Under the pieces are notes generated by a model. The model was given only the letters and a program-made list of their open reading frames with translations. It did no database searches and had not been told where the DNA came from. From Sarcocystis neurona (Eukaryota; Apicomplexa; Conoidasida; Eucoccidiorida; Sarcocystidae): a stretch of DNA of 64,000 bases. Positions 1 through 14,618 of this stretch are shown piece after piece. Position numbers and translations under genes: made by a program. Each line of letters begins with the position of its first letter. Position 1 is the first letter of the stretch. The DNA is taken from assembly GCA_000727475.1 (NCBI GenBank), contig KL647296.1:2323929-2387928 (forward strand), given 5' to 3'.

Positions 1-1687
1 TATATTATCCGCATATATATATGTGCGTTTATATACATATATACACACACACATACATACATAGTCTGTTGTCTAGTTCCTTCCTTTCTGTACGCGTGTG
101 CAGATTGTTCACTGGGGTAATAATACGTCTACCATACATATGTCTTGCCACACTTCTTTTGAGGACAAATCTTGCACCATGTGTACGTGTGGAAAAGTGT
201 TGGTACTCTGTGTGTAAGTCATGTGGATCAAGTTCTTTATTAATCTGTATATACTATCTGCTTTACAATAGAGAAACCGTACGTGCACACAGAGGTGTAG
301 CGCCCCTTTGTATGCAAGGAGCGCAGCTCTCTATGCAGGCGGCTTTATCACCTTCCGCTTCAGCGGCTCCTCCTTTCTCATCCTGTGGAACTCAGCGGGC
401 CCAGCGGGGCTCTACAAAAATCAAACCTGTTTCGTCTGTTACGTGCTCCTGCGTCGCGGCAGTGATGTCTTCTTTTTGTTTAGCATTTGTTCCTAGCCGC
501 GATGACATCGAAGAGGCAGCGTAAACTCAGCAGGCAGCGGAAGTCTACTGATACGCATAAATACGCCGTGTAGATTGTTCTTGAAATATCTTGTATCACT
601 GCTTCAGCGTGCCACTGTCAGCCCTTCTTGAGTTCTCGACGGTCACGTAGTGCAGTGGCTAAGATCCTCGTTGTTCTTTCTCCTCGTTTCTCCCGATCCA
701 TTTCAGCCTCCTTCTCTGTGCAACTCTTTCGCGATGTAAAGCCATATTGAAATATGTATTCATAAATATGTATATATATATACATATATGTATACACGGA
801 TATATGCGCACGTTTGTCTATTCGGACACTGCATGTGTAGTGCCTGAAAGTGAACCTTCTTCACTGCGTCGGATTTTTACATGATGGTCCGCGAACGCAA
901 GACTTCTTGAACAGATCGCCGTACTTGCTAATATCGTGCAACACACCAGGGTGGGCGGGATGCGTAAATGCAGGTGACCCGTCTCGCCTGAAGGCCACCT
1001 GCGACAATGCAAACGGACGCATACATGTGATTGTGTGCGTGGCTGCAGTGCGAAGTTGTGCCTTCAATCACCTACACAAATAAGATGGATACTGACACGT
1101 ACCAGTTGCATATACTCCGACTCAGTGCCGGCGTGTTCTACCAATTCTAGAGAAGCGCGTTGCGGGTGCACGTTGTCCAAACACGAGCGTGCGTGTAGAG
1201 CTGCATGTTTCGAGCCGATGCCGTCGTAACTTTGCACGTGTACCTGTGAATTGTGTATTTGTTCTCTACTTTTATATACTATACATTTGGCGCACGCAAG
1301 TACATTTTTGCAGCCGTATTCCCATAATCACAATGTATAAGTCTATGTGAGTGGGCATCCGGACCTGTAGTAAATTATGCGAAGGTTCAAACGCATATCC
1401 CCACAACTACAACTGCAGGCGCTTGCTCTATCTGTCCTGCAGCTGCTGATTCTTACAACGTGTGCGGGTGTACACCAGTGACACTACAGGCTTGTACTTC
1501 AGAACGTGGATGAACCATTCCGTGCCTGAACACGTTACTTCGTGGTCTCGAAACGCAGTTTTTCACGTATAACGCGAGAATATATTCACATATATATATA
1601 TATATTAAAATGTGTCCAGGCGCTTGGCACACGCGTACACCAGCTGTCACGCCTACGTGTTAACGATGCACACGTGTACAAATTCCA
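1..1687. other. no gene recognised upstream of HAP2
   Basis: TA-rich microsatellite alternates with islands of ordinary sequence (about 300-740, 850-1240 and 1370-1560). Short open frames exist on both strands, but none shows a recognisable family motif or convincing splice sites. The stretch may hold the HAP2 promoter and 5' untranslated exons; I see no element I can name. Confidence 0.4.
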
Positions 1688-2011
1688 ATGGGTATAACGA
1701 TGCACAGAAGGCAGGGCCGTCCTGCTCTACAATGTCTCCCGAAAGCGTGTTCGTGGCGCAGTCTGCGTGCGAACGTCTGCTCTACGGCCCCCTTCCTCCA
1801 TGGTCTCCTTGCACGCCTGATACTTTCCCACAGATTTTACGTGGGATGCGCGTTGATTTCTATCGTAGTATGTATTCAACGTGGAGCAGCGCAGCAGAGC
1901 GTCACAAAACAGCAGGTGTGCACTGTGAATGGCGCATACGAAGCAAATGATCCTCGGAGGACTCAATGTAAAGAATTGATCATCGGCTACGTCCGGGTCT
2001 CCAACGAAGAA
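1688..2011 (+). CDS. HAP2 exon 1 (signal peptide and first Cys pair)
   Basis: Residues 1-108. ATG at 1688; a second in-frame ATG is at 1700. Residues 50-63 are the hydrophobic core of a signal peptide, with a plausible cut after A68 in GAAQQ. C78 and C94 match the first conserved Cys pair of HAP2, and CKELIIGYVRVSN matches the strand that follows it. Donor gtacgc at 2012, phase 0. The long pre-sequence before the hydrophobic core is unusual. Confidence 0.75.
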
Positions 2012-5000
2012 GTACGCTCTAATTAACTGAAGCGAAGCAGACACAGGTTATGGAAACCCATACACATGTACACGTAGACGTGTATACATATATATATATA
2101 TATATGTATATATATACGTATGTAAACCATGAATGCGTGTATGCATAAGCATAAGTAAATGTGTGAAAATGTCTTCTGTACTGATAAAAGACTTCTGATA
2201 TGAAATGCAGCGACCGCACATACGCATATACTTCTGTGTACTCTATTTTATTGACTTTTCTCCCTGATGATCAAGAAGCGAAAACCTACACAAACCTTGT
2301 ACACATAAAGGTAAGTAGATAAACAGATAGAGACAAATAGATACATACCTGTAATTTTGTTTGTACGCTTTAGAAATACTTCGCGCTTTGCCGAAGAACT
2401 ACTGTAACGCAGGTGCATACATATGCTTCTCTCGACTTAACTAGCCCCCGCTGTATCCGATCGTGAAACACAGCGCATGGATACCTTCTGGTGAACGCCT
2501 AAATGTGCCCGTGTATCCGAGGTCAGTGTCATGCAAAAACATATACGGAAGAGCTGTGCATGCCGGGACAGAGAACCGTGAATCTCTGAAACTGATCTTC
2601 AAGCACTCGTATGCTGAAGCAGATACCCTCTGCAGTAGTTCCGGTTCATCAACCGTCAGACTGAGACTCTTGTGCAATCACGTAGGTACCGTTCGACGTC
2701 GCCGAACTCTTGCAATCCACAACAAGACACATGCGCTTTGTTTCTTCCCCGCTTTATTCTCCGTATCTCGTCCCACCAGGGCCTCGCTTCCCCCCTGGCC
2801 GAACTCGACCTTTCGTCTTGTATTTGCCAGTAAACGATGGTGTGTGTATTTAGAGCCGATACCTTGCGCAAGTACAGTAGGGATATTTAGCACGGATTAG
2901 ACGGAATATATGCCTGAGTATTACTGCACTTCTGTGACGCAGACGTGGTCGTCTAGAACCTAACATGAAAACACACAGGAGTTCTGATGTTCGTACGTAC
3001 TACACATCTGTTTCAACGGACAGCGTACGACGTATGCTGAAACTGACAACATACGGAAGTGTCCGCCCTTCTTCCTGATACGCCTGGTTGTCTGAAGTAA
3101 GTGAACGTATCACCAGCGAATCTCATTTAGAGTACTGACGTTTATGGATGTCTGATGTGGAAGTGTGTCTTATTTGCTGAGTTCAGATTCTTTTGGTATT
3201 TTGGATAGGGCTAAAGTTGCTGCTTTGCGCAGAGAGACACACGTGAGGTAGTGGAAAGCAGACACGGGTCAAACGATGCAGGCACAAGTGCTGTTCTGGA
3301 TTTCTGCTCCGTGTTGTGCGCTCGGGAAGAATGCAGACACATCCTGGTGCGCAACTCGAATGAAAGGGACACCAATGCACCCCCGCAGTAGTCGACCTTC
3401 GCTCGTATACCTTGGGGGCGAAAGCTGCAACAGGCTTGATCCCCAGCTGAGAAAAACACTAACTGCCCTTGCGTAACACCACACGAATGTAACTCATGCA
3501 ACTCTGAAATATCAAAGCGACCTACGTATGTCTTTTCACATGTGAATATGTGTATTAAAATAGACAGAGAAATGCCTGCGTGGAGCACGTCAGGCATTCA
3601 TACACACGGACACATCCGTCCACTTTTACTCACACACTCATAGACGAGTGCATACAACTCTTCCTACCTACATACATGCGTACATACATATGGACGAATA
3701 TACGTCCGTACAGACGTACGCACCCATACTCATACATCTACACTTACTCCACACAGGAGTGCACACACGAGTACGTGAACACCTATTTACTCACACCTAT
3801 GTATCCATGGACATTGTGTGTACGCGTCTAGTGTGAATTGCGAGCAGACAATCAGGTTTTCTGACATGTCCCTTGTTTTCAGAAATTTATGTTCAACGTG
3901 ACGCAACACACTATCGACGGCCGCGAGAAATCTGTTGCTGACGTAGGGAATGCAGGATTTCTGGTGACCATCCAGAAGACTGCAGTCTCACTTTCTCTCC
4001 CCCTAGAATACATAAAGGTAACTCCAACGCACTGCATATAAATCCGTCATGCTCGTGCATCTACGTAGTCTTGCAGCATGCGTGTATTTACGTGTGCTGT
4101 AGCTCTCTTTTTCTCTTTCCCACTGAAACGCATGAACACGTTTGCAGGCAGAAATATACATATGTGTATATGTGTGTAGTTCCAAACAGAGATGTACATG
4201 TGCATACCTGTAACATCATAGTTAGAGTAACGCAAGTGTCCATGCATAGATGTCGTGCGTCTATACATCGTTGGCATTAGTCAATACATATATGTATATA
4301 TATACATACGTAGATACACATATTTACGAACAGGGGTACACGTGCATGCACAGGATGCGTATATCTTGACCCCTACCATGCGTGTATATAAAGATTCGCG
4401 CAGGCGTCTTCTTCTCAAGGCACTTTGAGTAAAGCCGGGAAGGGAATTTTCACGCGAATGTTGGAGACTGCCTAGCAAAAGGTGTAAATTCAAAAAGTGT
4501 TTCAGAAGAGTACGTTGTCCTTGTCAAACAACCAACAAATAACGGAAATACACGCTGGAAAGAGTGTGTATCAACATCGGAACTTGATCCATTGTGATTA
4601 GCGGATTAAAGTTTAGCCTTTTGTCTTCTCCCTCTTGTTGCAGCCGTCGAATTTCGCAGGCCAACAGTAAACCGTCTCTATATATAGATATTTATGCCAG
4701 TTCCAGAGAGGACGTGTATATATTATCATACGTAGACATACGTATACAAATGCGTGTACGCGTATACGTGCGGCAGCGTCCACTTCTTCGTCTGCTGCAC
4801 TATCTAGTGGTTCTTTTTAAGTTTTTGTTTCCATCACGCTACGCACAGATTTGCGGAGAGACATTTGTTTACATCGACACGTTTATATATGTTTGTGTGT
4901 ACTTTTATGTGTGTATGTATGTGAGCAGAAGTACGCTTTGTTATTCCTCCCTGTCTCTCTCTATATGTATTGTGTATGTATGTCGGAGAGACACTTGTTT

Positions 5001-8000
5001 CTATCGACTTTTATAGAGACACAGGGCGGAGCATGTGTTTGTACGTACTTTCATGTGTATATATATATAAATATATGTAGGTATATAAACCCGTGTATAC
5101 GCTACTTATATCTGTCAAGTCTTTCGTGTCTCTCCATGCATTAAAAATGTTCGTCTTTTCAGTTGTCTTTTTTGCATTTTGTCGTTGCGTGCTGCTGATC
5201 CGAATGTTTCACTATTTTCTTGAGGAGCTCGTCATTTTACATAAACACATTTTTTTCTGCACATACGTCAGAGATATGCACACACAAAAAGAGACACGCG
5301 TGTTTGAGCCTTTAGACACCCACACATATGCAACATTGCATCTAGAAAGTACCGTAGAAGACTTAGAGTTCTGTCGTTTTGAAGATGCGCGTGTCTGTCA
5401 CTTCCGCTCCACAGCAGCGGAATGATGCCTTCCTTTTGCAGTCCACAGGCATCACTCGTCGTTCGCTGCATCGTGGATGCAGCCGAGTCTGTGCGAGTTT
5501 CCAGGAACGCGACACTACATTACGGTAGTGTATAAGCACATGTCTTCGCAACTGCAAACTTAACGCATATGTATCTTTATGTATTTAGACACATATGAGT
5601 CGCTCTCCACGTACTTGCGGGTATGGTGCATTCGTTCGCATGACAGCACGCGTAGATATACACCGTTGTAAATTTAGAGAGAGGCGTCTATTTAAAAGAA
5701 AAGTTAGGAACGTCCCCACAAGTAAGCATCTTGCGAGTACCCCGCTTGTATCACACTCCAGGGGAACTTGCTCGTGACTTCTCGCTCTGCCCCTTTTTCT
5801 CTCTTTCTATGTCCGCTCGTGTACGGGTCTGTCCTGTCATACAACTGCTTTGCGCACGGGGAACGCATAACATTTTGGTACGCAAGTCCTGTTGTGGCTC
5901 TGCTGGCGCTGCGCATCTGCCACTTCACGTCGGTCAAGACGAACGGTCACGTGCCAATAAATTTCTCTGCATGATGAAACTGTGCCTTTGTTTGCGCGAC
6001 GACTGAAGAAATATATATATATGTATGTAAATGCGTGTACGTGTGTATCGGCGGGCACGCTGTCCAGATTCACAGTCGAAGCAGCTGCACGTAGATATAT
6101 CCAGGAGTGGAAGGATGTTTGCGTGCGTATGCATGTATAAGCTGTACGCAGAAATACCTCTGTGCATATGTACGTGTATATACTACGTGGGAGTGCAACT
6201 ATGCAGCAGTGTACGGCTGTTCATCCGGAGCCACATTGGGGTATACACAGGCGTATACACATATAGATCTTCTGTACTTCTTCAGCTCTCTACGCACGAG
6301 TGCACGTGTGGACGTCCGTCTTCGTGTGTGTATACACCCGGGACGCCTCGTGTATCTGCGCAGGACGTTCCCTTTGATTATCGAGAAGAAATATACGAGT
6401 ATTCCCGTTGGGAGGCCGGCAGGAATCCAGAGAAGTTTTGCTACGAGGATACGACGAGGAAATGCGCAGAAGATGGGAAACTTGCTGTCCATCCGAAATC
6501 GACTCCGCTCACGTGGGCGCACGGCAGGTGCTGCTGGTGCAGCGAGGTCCTTGCATTCAGGCGTCTTAGACACCTGAAAAGAGCAAACTTCCGGTGCAAT
6601 TGGTTCGGTGAGGAAGACACACACACACGCGGGTCAGATATAGACTAAACAGGAGGGCATACATCCCCCTACAAAGAATGCAGAACAACGTGATCTACAA
6701 TGTTGAGATATGATTATCGGCAGTGCGGCGGAATAATACATAGATGCAGAAGCACTTGACACGCTGTTGATATAGCGGTGATGTCAACGAATGAGGTGCA
6801 TGATTGGGACGAAGAGGTTTCAGCGAAGAAAGAGAAGCCGGTGCATCATTGCGTATCTAGGGGACGCGACGTACCTACAACGACACAAAGTCAGGAGAGT
6901 GTGTAGCGTGCTGCCAGAGATAGGGATATTCGTGTTACCGGTGTTAATGGCTTTGGATACACTAACACACTGCAAACGAAAGAATGAGGAGTCGTGCCGC
7001 TGAATATTTAGTTTCCAGTCTGTAGCCTTCTTTCTATTTCCACCTCTTTACATCTCTTTCTACATCCCTCTCCTTCTCCACGCGTATACGCACGTATGTG
7101 TCCTGCTGGCTTGACTAGAAGCACAAGGATGAGTAGAATTCGATTAAACTGTACTGGTGCTGGGCAGAGGCGTTCCAGTTCATACGAGTGATAAGAACAG
7201 GGGAATGAAACGCAGCCCTGAGAATGGAAATACGTGAAAAGAATTGCATGTTGTTCGATTTACCGTTAGGTATCAGCTCACCTGGAGGTATATGTATGTG
7301 AAACTGTATAGGGAGACCCGACAAAATAGTGGGGTGGACACGCGGCTAGATGCGTTGCCTTACGTACGCGAACAGTCAAATGGTTCTATCACTAGAATTA
7401 AACCTTGACTCTGTGACCACTAATGAGAACGCTAATGCGTGTTTATCAGGGCACCCAAACAGAAGAACAGATTGAACGATGACCTTCGGTGTATCTGTGA
7501 GAACGATGTCATGTAAACCGGCATCCCTCTGACGATTGAAGACGCTGTATACAAAGTACCACTCTCGGCACACGTTGAAGCAAACGAGCGCACGTGTATA
7601 TTTCGACACCTCTCCATGTGTCTACCCATATATATACGCAGGTGAACATCTTTGCATATTCACGTGGAGGTACGTACACAACTATATACGACTATGCACG
7701 TATATATGTATATATGTATATACGCATAACCTACACGTACACCGACGCGTATACGCAGACACACACACACGTACGTATATATATGTATATATGGATATAC
7801 ACGTCTTAAAGTAGGTACACACACATACACATATACATACATGCATACATACATACATGCACCCATGCATACATACATACATGCATCCATGCATACATAC
7901 ATACATGCATACACACATGCATACACACATACATACACACGTACATACATAAAACATACGCGTACGCAGACGCATACAAAACTGCAGAAGGTAAAGTTTC

Positions 8001-11000
8001 CAATGCTCCGCGACATCCCAGTTTCCCGCATACGCTGCCATCCTGCAGACCCCACTATCTGTTGTCTGTCAACAACTTTCGGCAATTTCGGAACGGTGAT
8101 CCCAGCCCCTTGTGCACGACACCACATCATATCGTCCTGTGCAGGTGTTTCCTGTGTACCGCTTCTGCATAGGTGTGTTTATGGAATATTTGTCATGTGG
8201 ACACGTGTACGCGTGTCTGTGTACGCGTGCCCACCTCTACACGCAATCACAATCGTGCCGGTTGTACTGTATGACTGCCTATGTATTTGTACACGGTTTC
8301 CGTGGGTACTTACATGTTGTGTTCATAGCGTTTATCAAGATATCTGTATGCGAATATATGCATGAATGTTTATACTAATTGAATATGTGGTATGTGTCAT
8401 TTTGTCCTGTTTGTCAGGGAGAGTGAATTTGTAACTAGATATGTGAGCCTTCTGCGTAAAGTTTAAGTCGACGTTTCTTCTGCGTATGCAAATGTATCTC
8501 TGAGACGTTTTTCGTATGCAAGCATGTATGCGTACGGGATTAGGAGTACGAACGTCGACTTGTACACAAACGTAGACGTCCGTACATCTACTCATGTGTC
8601 TACGCAAGTGTGTGTACGACTAGTATGCGTAAAAGCACATGATGGTAACGCGTGTGTGGTGAAAAGTCAAACAAATACAGATCTATGCTAGAGCGGAAAC
8701 GGAACACAGGCAGCGAGAGACAAGTAGACGTGTATCCAGGTATGTATGTAACAGGAGAGAAAGTGCGACAGAGATGTGCTCCTCTGAACTCCTGCTACAC
8801 ATCATTTTGTCTGCACGAGTCATGGATCACTTCTTTCCCCCTGGTCCACCCTTTTTTATTCCTTTTGACTGCGATTCCCTGCAGAACTAGTATTCGCTCG
8901 GTCGCTATGGGTAACAAAGTCCTGTCCACGAACGGAATTGCCCTGGTACAGTATGTTGCGCATTGGCGACGGCAAGGAGTGGACTTTTTCTGTCCAAGTT
9001 TCTCTTCGATGGTGGAGTAAGTAAGGAAGGTGGAGCTCTTGACAGGCTTCGTACCGTAATGACAGTTTTTGCTTTTGCACTCCTTTAATTATATGAAGAT
9101 CATATTGTGTGCGTTCGTGTTCATCGTGTCCCACCACGCTTTTGTCGTCCGGAATTTTCATTGGCCGCTTCCTTATTCTACAGCGTATAACTTATGTTTC
9201 GGCTCCCTTTTGGAGCATTCTCCTTCTCCTTCCAAGTGGCGTGGTACTACTGACTTCGACAAAAGCATCAGCGGGATTTGGTACTGGTCTCTTATTTTCA
9301 ACTTCCATCTCCTCCGTTCCATTGCTTGTTTCTACGTCATCACTGCTCCACCTTATGTCTGCCTCTTTTTTGTTCTTCTCCTCTTCTACTTGTTTGTAAT
9401 GTGTTGGACCTCTTGCAGCCCCGCCGAGGGCACTTCAACTGCTGTCCAACAAGCTCTACGATGAATGCGAGGCAGGCAAAGCAGATAACACAATTCCTCA
9501 AGATAGAGACTGCTTGAGGGACAAGCACGAAAGACTTGGGATAACGGAACGTATCTACACGCTGAACTACACAACTCCAGAAGTCTTCGACCGTAAGAGG
9601 AAATACTGCTACATTTCCATTATGTACTTACGCTTACCTATGTCTCAATAACAAATCTGTACAGGGCAAAAATCGGGACACACATATGCAGACACAGAAG
9701 AAACTGCGTAGAGGTAGCAAAAATGAGTAAGCACAGGAAGAAACTGGAACACACTTCATTCTTCTAAGCGGTGAAGCACCGAGTGGAAGGGTCACACATA
9801 GGGCTCCGGCCATTTGTCGGAATTATTATTAGCTACAGCGTCTTCACACTGTGCTGCTGTCCTTGCGCCGCACACTCCCTGCCCTGAGTGCATCAGGCAG
9901 CTTCGCTCCTGCGTTGATATTTCTGCTAGTCCTCTGTGAACGGCTGTCACCGCTGATGGTTTTGCTTCGGCTAAAATCACGAGGAGTGCACCGCAGCGCG
10001 GCACGAACCGCAGAAGAGAGTAACAATACTGTCTTCGATGCACAACTGCATCAACGGTATAACTATTGCAGCTAGTTTTACAAGACGCAGAGAAGTGTGT
10101 ACGTCCGACAAGATTTGTGAATGATTTGAATCAAGCAGTCAGCAACACTTCATCCCGCAAATGAACATTTGCGCAGATATGGTTCGCAATTCCTCTCACA
10201 ACTACTCCTGCTACTACCAATAATGGTGCTGTTACTGCAAGTCTACAACTAGACTACGAGTGCCACTTGTGATAGTAAATCCTGCGACCGCTCGTATGCA
10301 TACTACAACTTCACACCATCATCACTTTTCACGGACGCGTTTGACTCTGTGCATGGGATGCACAGAGCTGCGGTCTGATGCAATTTTTTCCTTCTTTCTT
10401 CTTCGGCTCGCAGCGGAATTTGACATTCGTCTTTCTCTGGAGTCGGACGGAACACCTCAAGAGGTATTTTCTGCAGAAATTAAGTCAGTTTTTGTAGCCA
10501 GAAGCTGCCTGGGTACACAAGTTTGGCGTGCTTGTCTAAGTGAATGGTAGTGTGAACAGGCTTAGCTGGGCGTCAACGTATGTGCACGGGTCCCTTCGAA
10601 CGTACGCCCACGCATCTTGAGGTCTGCAGGGGGCAGGACTGTATGTGTGTGTCTTGTTCACTTATGTGCGTCCGCGCACTTGCGCCTTGACACACATATG
10701 TCTGTGTAGATAGCACTTTTATCTATTTATATCTATATGCCTACTGATATGATATGTATGAGCCAACCTACAGGTCTGCCGTCCGGCTATGAGATGACTA
10801 TCAACGTACGTGCCAGACGTTTGCATTTGTCTGAGAAGAAAAGCAGTCGTATCCTTATATGCGGAACCACTCCCCGTTAACATACCCCGCCAAATATAGC
10901 GTAGCTCTTCGTTTCCCTCTGTTCCACACAAAACAAGGTTCTTCCGCGCATTCTTTCTACGCCCACGCACCTGCATAGAAATATGCGGATATATATGCAA

Positions 11001-14000
11001 ACGCGTACGTGGGGCTTCACACATCGTCTGCCTTTCGCAGTACAACACGAACAACTGGTTGTATGTTGCGTTCTTGTGTGCGTATGCTTTGTGTTTGTTG
11101 GAGAGTTGACTCTTTCGAGCAAATTAACCGTTCTGCACTTTTCTGCATACGCCCCTATTTCTATACGTTTACATATCGGCGGAAAGGGACGTACACACTT
11201 CCACGCGTGCACTGGTTTGCAAGTTGAAAAAGTAAAGACCGACACGCTGATGCGTTTGTGTGAGTTAGAGGAGGTACGAATGTGTATGATTCGAGTGTTT
11301 ACCACTCCACAATTCATGGATGTCGCGTTTCGTATATTTGTTTACATACATCTGCTGTCTTCACAGACGCGTCAAAACTCATATCTATCTATCTGTCTAT
11401 CTATCTATATATATACATATATATATAAACGTGTATCTGTGTCGCTAACCATCTGTGTACATATGCTATTATCTGCATTCAAAAACGTACGGCGAACTAC
11501 CTTACGTACACGCACACGTGTACGAATATTATGTTTACATTCATATATGTGTACACACATACAGCTTATATCACATGTACCTGTGTACAAGTATAGACGC
11601 AAGTATTATACATATGTGTATAAAGAGAAAGGCGTAATCAAATGTGTTTTCTTACAACAGGTAGTAAATACGCTCCAAGGCAAATTTCTTTTCATTCCTG
11701 TTTGGCCTGCCGACCACCCGTGGGTTCAAGAATCCAAACTAAAGGTAACGCGGTCTCTCCATACGGAAGCCGCAGATTACATATACTTTTTTCGTCCGCG
11801 TGTAGTCGTCTATGCCTGCACGAAAACACACACACACACACATATGTGTCAACCCTGACCTGTTAAACGCCGAGTTGGATAAGAGCACAGTACGAATCTG
11901 TGCGTGCAAGAGGTGTGGCCGAAGCCATACGGCGACAGCGCCTTCGTTCAACGTACACGTGTGTGGCTGAGACAGAGAAGTGGATTTTTCTATACGTGAA
12001 CTCGCGGGTAGCTAAAAGTTGGTCGCCACCTGTTTCCCAATGCATGTAGCCCCACGCGACGGCGCACCCTGAAGTGTCTGGACACATATGTATGTACGCA
12101 TGTATGGATACGCGTATGTGTATCTTTGTTCTCGTTGCAAGGAGTTTGTACTCATGTATGGTCCACCTTCCTGTGTGTACCGTAACTTGCAGCGTACCGA
12201 ATGTAACCACGAGTGCGCTGGCTGTTAAATCTCCTTACGTACGTGACGTGTCGTCACACATGTATCTTTGTGTGCTTATGCATAGATATTTTCTATGTCA
12301 CCACATCTGTGTGGTCCTCTTACAGATAGGACACTGTTAGCGCTGCCTCGCATGCATACGTATGTAGTCGCGCTTTGCGGACTGCACAGCCATCCTAGAT
12401 TTGTTCTTCATATATTTGTATGCCCGCACACACTGTATCAAAGTGGGAGAATGTAAATTATCTTAAGCCACTACTGGTAAGGAATCGATTTTGTGTACAT
12501 CATATAATATACATACATATATATATATATGTTTCGGTTCCTGGAATGTAATTGCCTTGTCTATTAATAAAATTAGTGTCAACTGTGAAACTGTGATATT
12601 TGCAGTTCGGGTGTTCCATCAGTTCAGACCCGGCCGACTGGGGGATCTCTCCGGATGACGACCCTCAGTTGCACAAGCTGTGCGAGCAAGGTAATCACTC
12701 ACAGATGCACACACACCGACACAGAGTAATACGAGTGTATCGTGATGAACGTATGCGTCTTTACACACGGACACACAAATGTCAAAGTATCCATGCACAT
12801 ACACACGCACCTGTATGTCCATACGAACACGTAGGGGACCTTTACAACACTCAGTCCCCATACGTGTTGTAAACATATATTTACCTGAATAAAGTGGGTG
12901 TAGTTTACTTATTGGCGATGAGGCAAGCATACAGAGCAAACGTGGGGCAGGTGAGCTGTCCGAAACTTTCAGAAAAAGGCAGCACAAGCTTTCCATTCGA
13001 CTAACAACGTACGCGTACTCTGTCAGGGTGGCAGGTCGTTGCAAGAGTCGACTACCAAATGTTTGGTGAACCCGTGTGTTATTCAATAGGATCACATTCC
13101 TCATGGTGTCTCGTAACATGTAAATATATACATATATGCATGTGTGTGCATGTGTGTATACGTATATGCGTATACGCATGCGCGTTAGCAGCATCCCTGC
13201 TATTTCGTATATATGTTCGGCCCCCTCCGGGAGAAGCACAGTCACCTCAGAGGGAGTTTTTTGCTTGAAAGTACTCTTGTAGAAGAGGGCTGCCAAATCG
13301 GACAACCCTTACATAAGACAGGTATCTTTGTACACGTAGAGGCATCAATGTATCTATTTATCTATCTCCCGGTCCACCTATTCTTGTATCTCTCTCGACA
13401 CTATATGCGTCTACACGCGATTCGATATATATCCGATTTACACATATTCGAGGATATACGTGTATATACATATATATATCCGTCATATCTACACACGTGT
13501 GTGGCTACAACTATAGACATGCTTACGTGTATGCGTACGCACACATACGCGTACGTCCGTATATGTTTACAACTGCACGTCGGCTCGTATACATTTGCAG
13601 ATAGTTGCGCCGTGCTTTGTGCAGAACTACACGTAAGTACTTGAACTCATCCATAGCAAGAACGTGAAGGAATGGACACTACGTGGGCGACCATCTGGAC
13701 GTTAGACGTGCGCATATATCTTCATCACTGTCATGTGCTTATTCCCTTAATTGTGCATATGGATGTGTACACACACGTGTACACGCATACATATATATAC
13801 ATACGTACACGCATGTGTGTCTAGGTTGCCCCCTGTTGAGGTCTGATTTTGCGGTGTTGTCTTCGTTGTCTCGAAGAGACGCTGTCAAAGGATCATACCT
13901 ACTCAACTTCTGACACGTTGAGTACATTTCTGTTTGTACCCAAGGATATATGTATGTTGTATCCTGTTGCAGCACGTCCTTGTGCCGTTGCGACTCCTAT

Positions 14001-14584
14001 GTCTCAACGACTCGGCTCAAAAATCGTACTGAACAACACGTGGATTGGGTGTATATATATATATATATATATGTATATGTATATGGTGCATGAGGCATAT
14101 TTCTCTGTACACGTAGATATCCAGCTTAATTTAGTTTTCACTTTAGTGAACGTCTTCTTTGAATACGTACGCAATAGGCACACTTCTCGGCAAACAGGCG
14201 CAATAATCTGTCAACGATTATATCTCCATCCATCAAGTATAGGTTTATACATGCACTTATATATATATATATATATATATATACAAACATATATGTAAAG
14301 TACGCATGACGCACTCGGCTGACATCTGGGAAGAAAGAGATGTCGCCTTTTTTCACCATAGATATTGCTTGTAGACACCTACACGTAGGCAGAGAGATCG
14401 CGCCGGAAGCAGAGTTAATGAGACTGCGCCACTTTTTGACAAAGGGGCACTCCTTCATGCAATCACAGAGAACGCCGAAGCCAACTGTGCGTTTACTTAT
14501 CCATTGCTTCCACATGTGTGTAACTAAGTCTTCGTATATTCTTTACACAGCTGCACAAGTATACACACATATATACATATATGC

Positions 14585-14618
<34 letters not shown>

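Noticed and set aside
7818..7950. CRISPR-like array from regular repeats
   Set aside because: Simple tetranucleotide microsatellite without unique spacers, in a eukaryotic intron.
10983..11858. 291-codon plus-strand frame as a gene
   Set aside because: It is HAP2 exon 7 plus flanking microsatellite intron.
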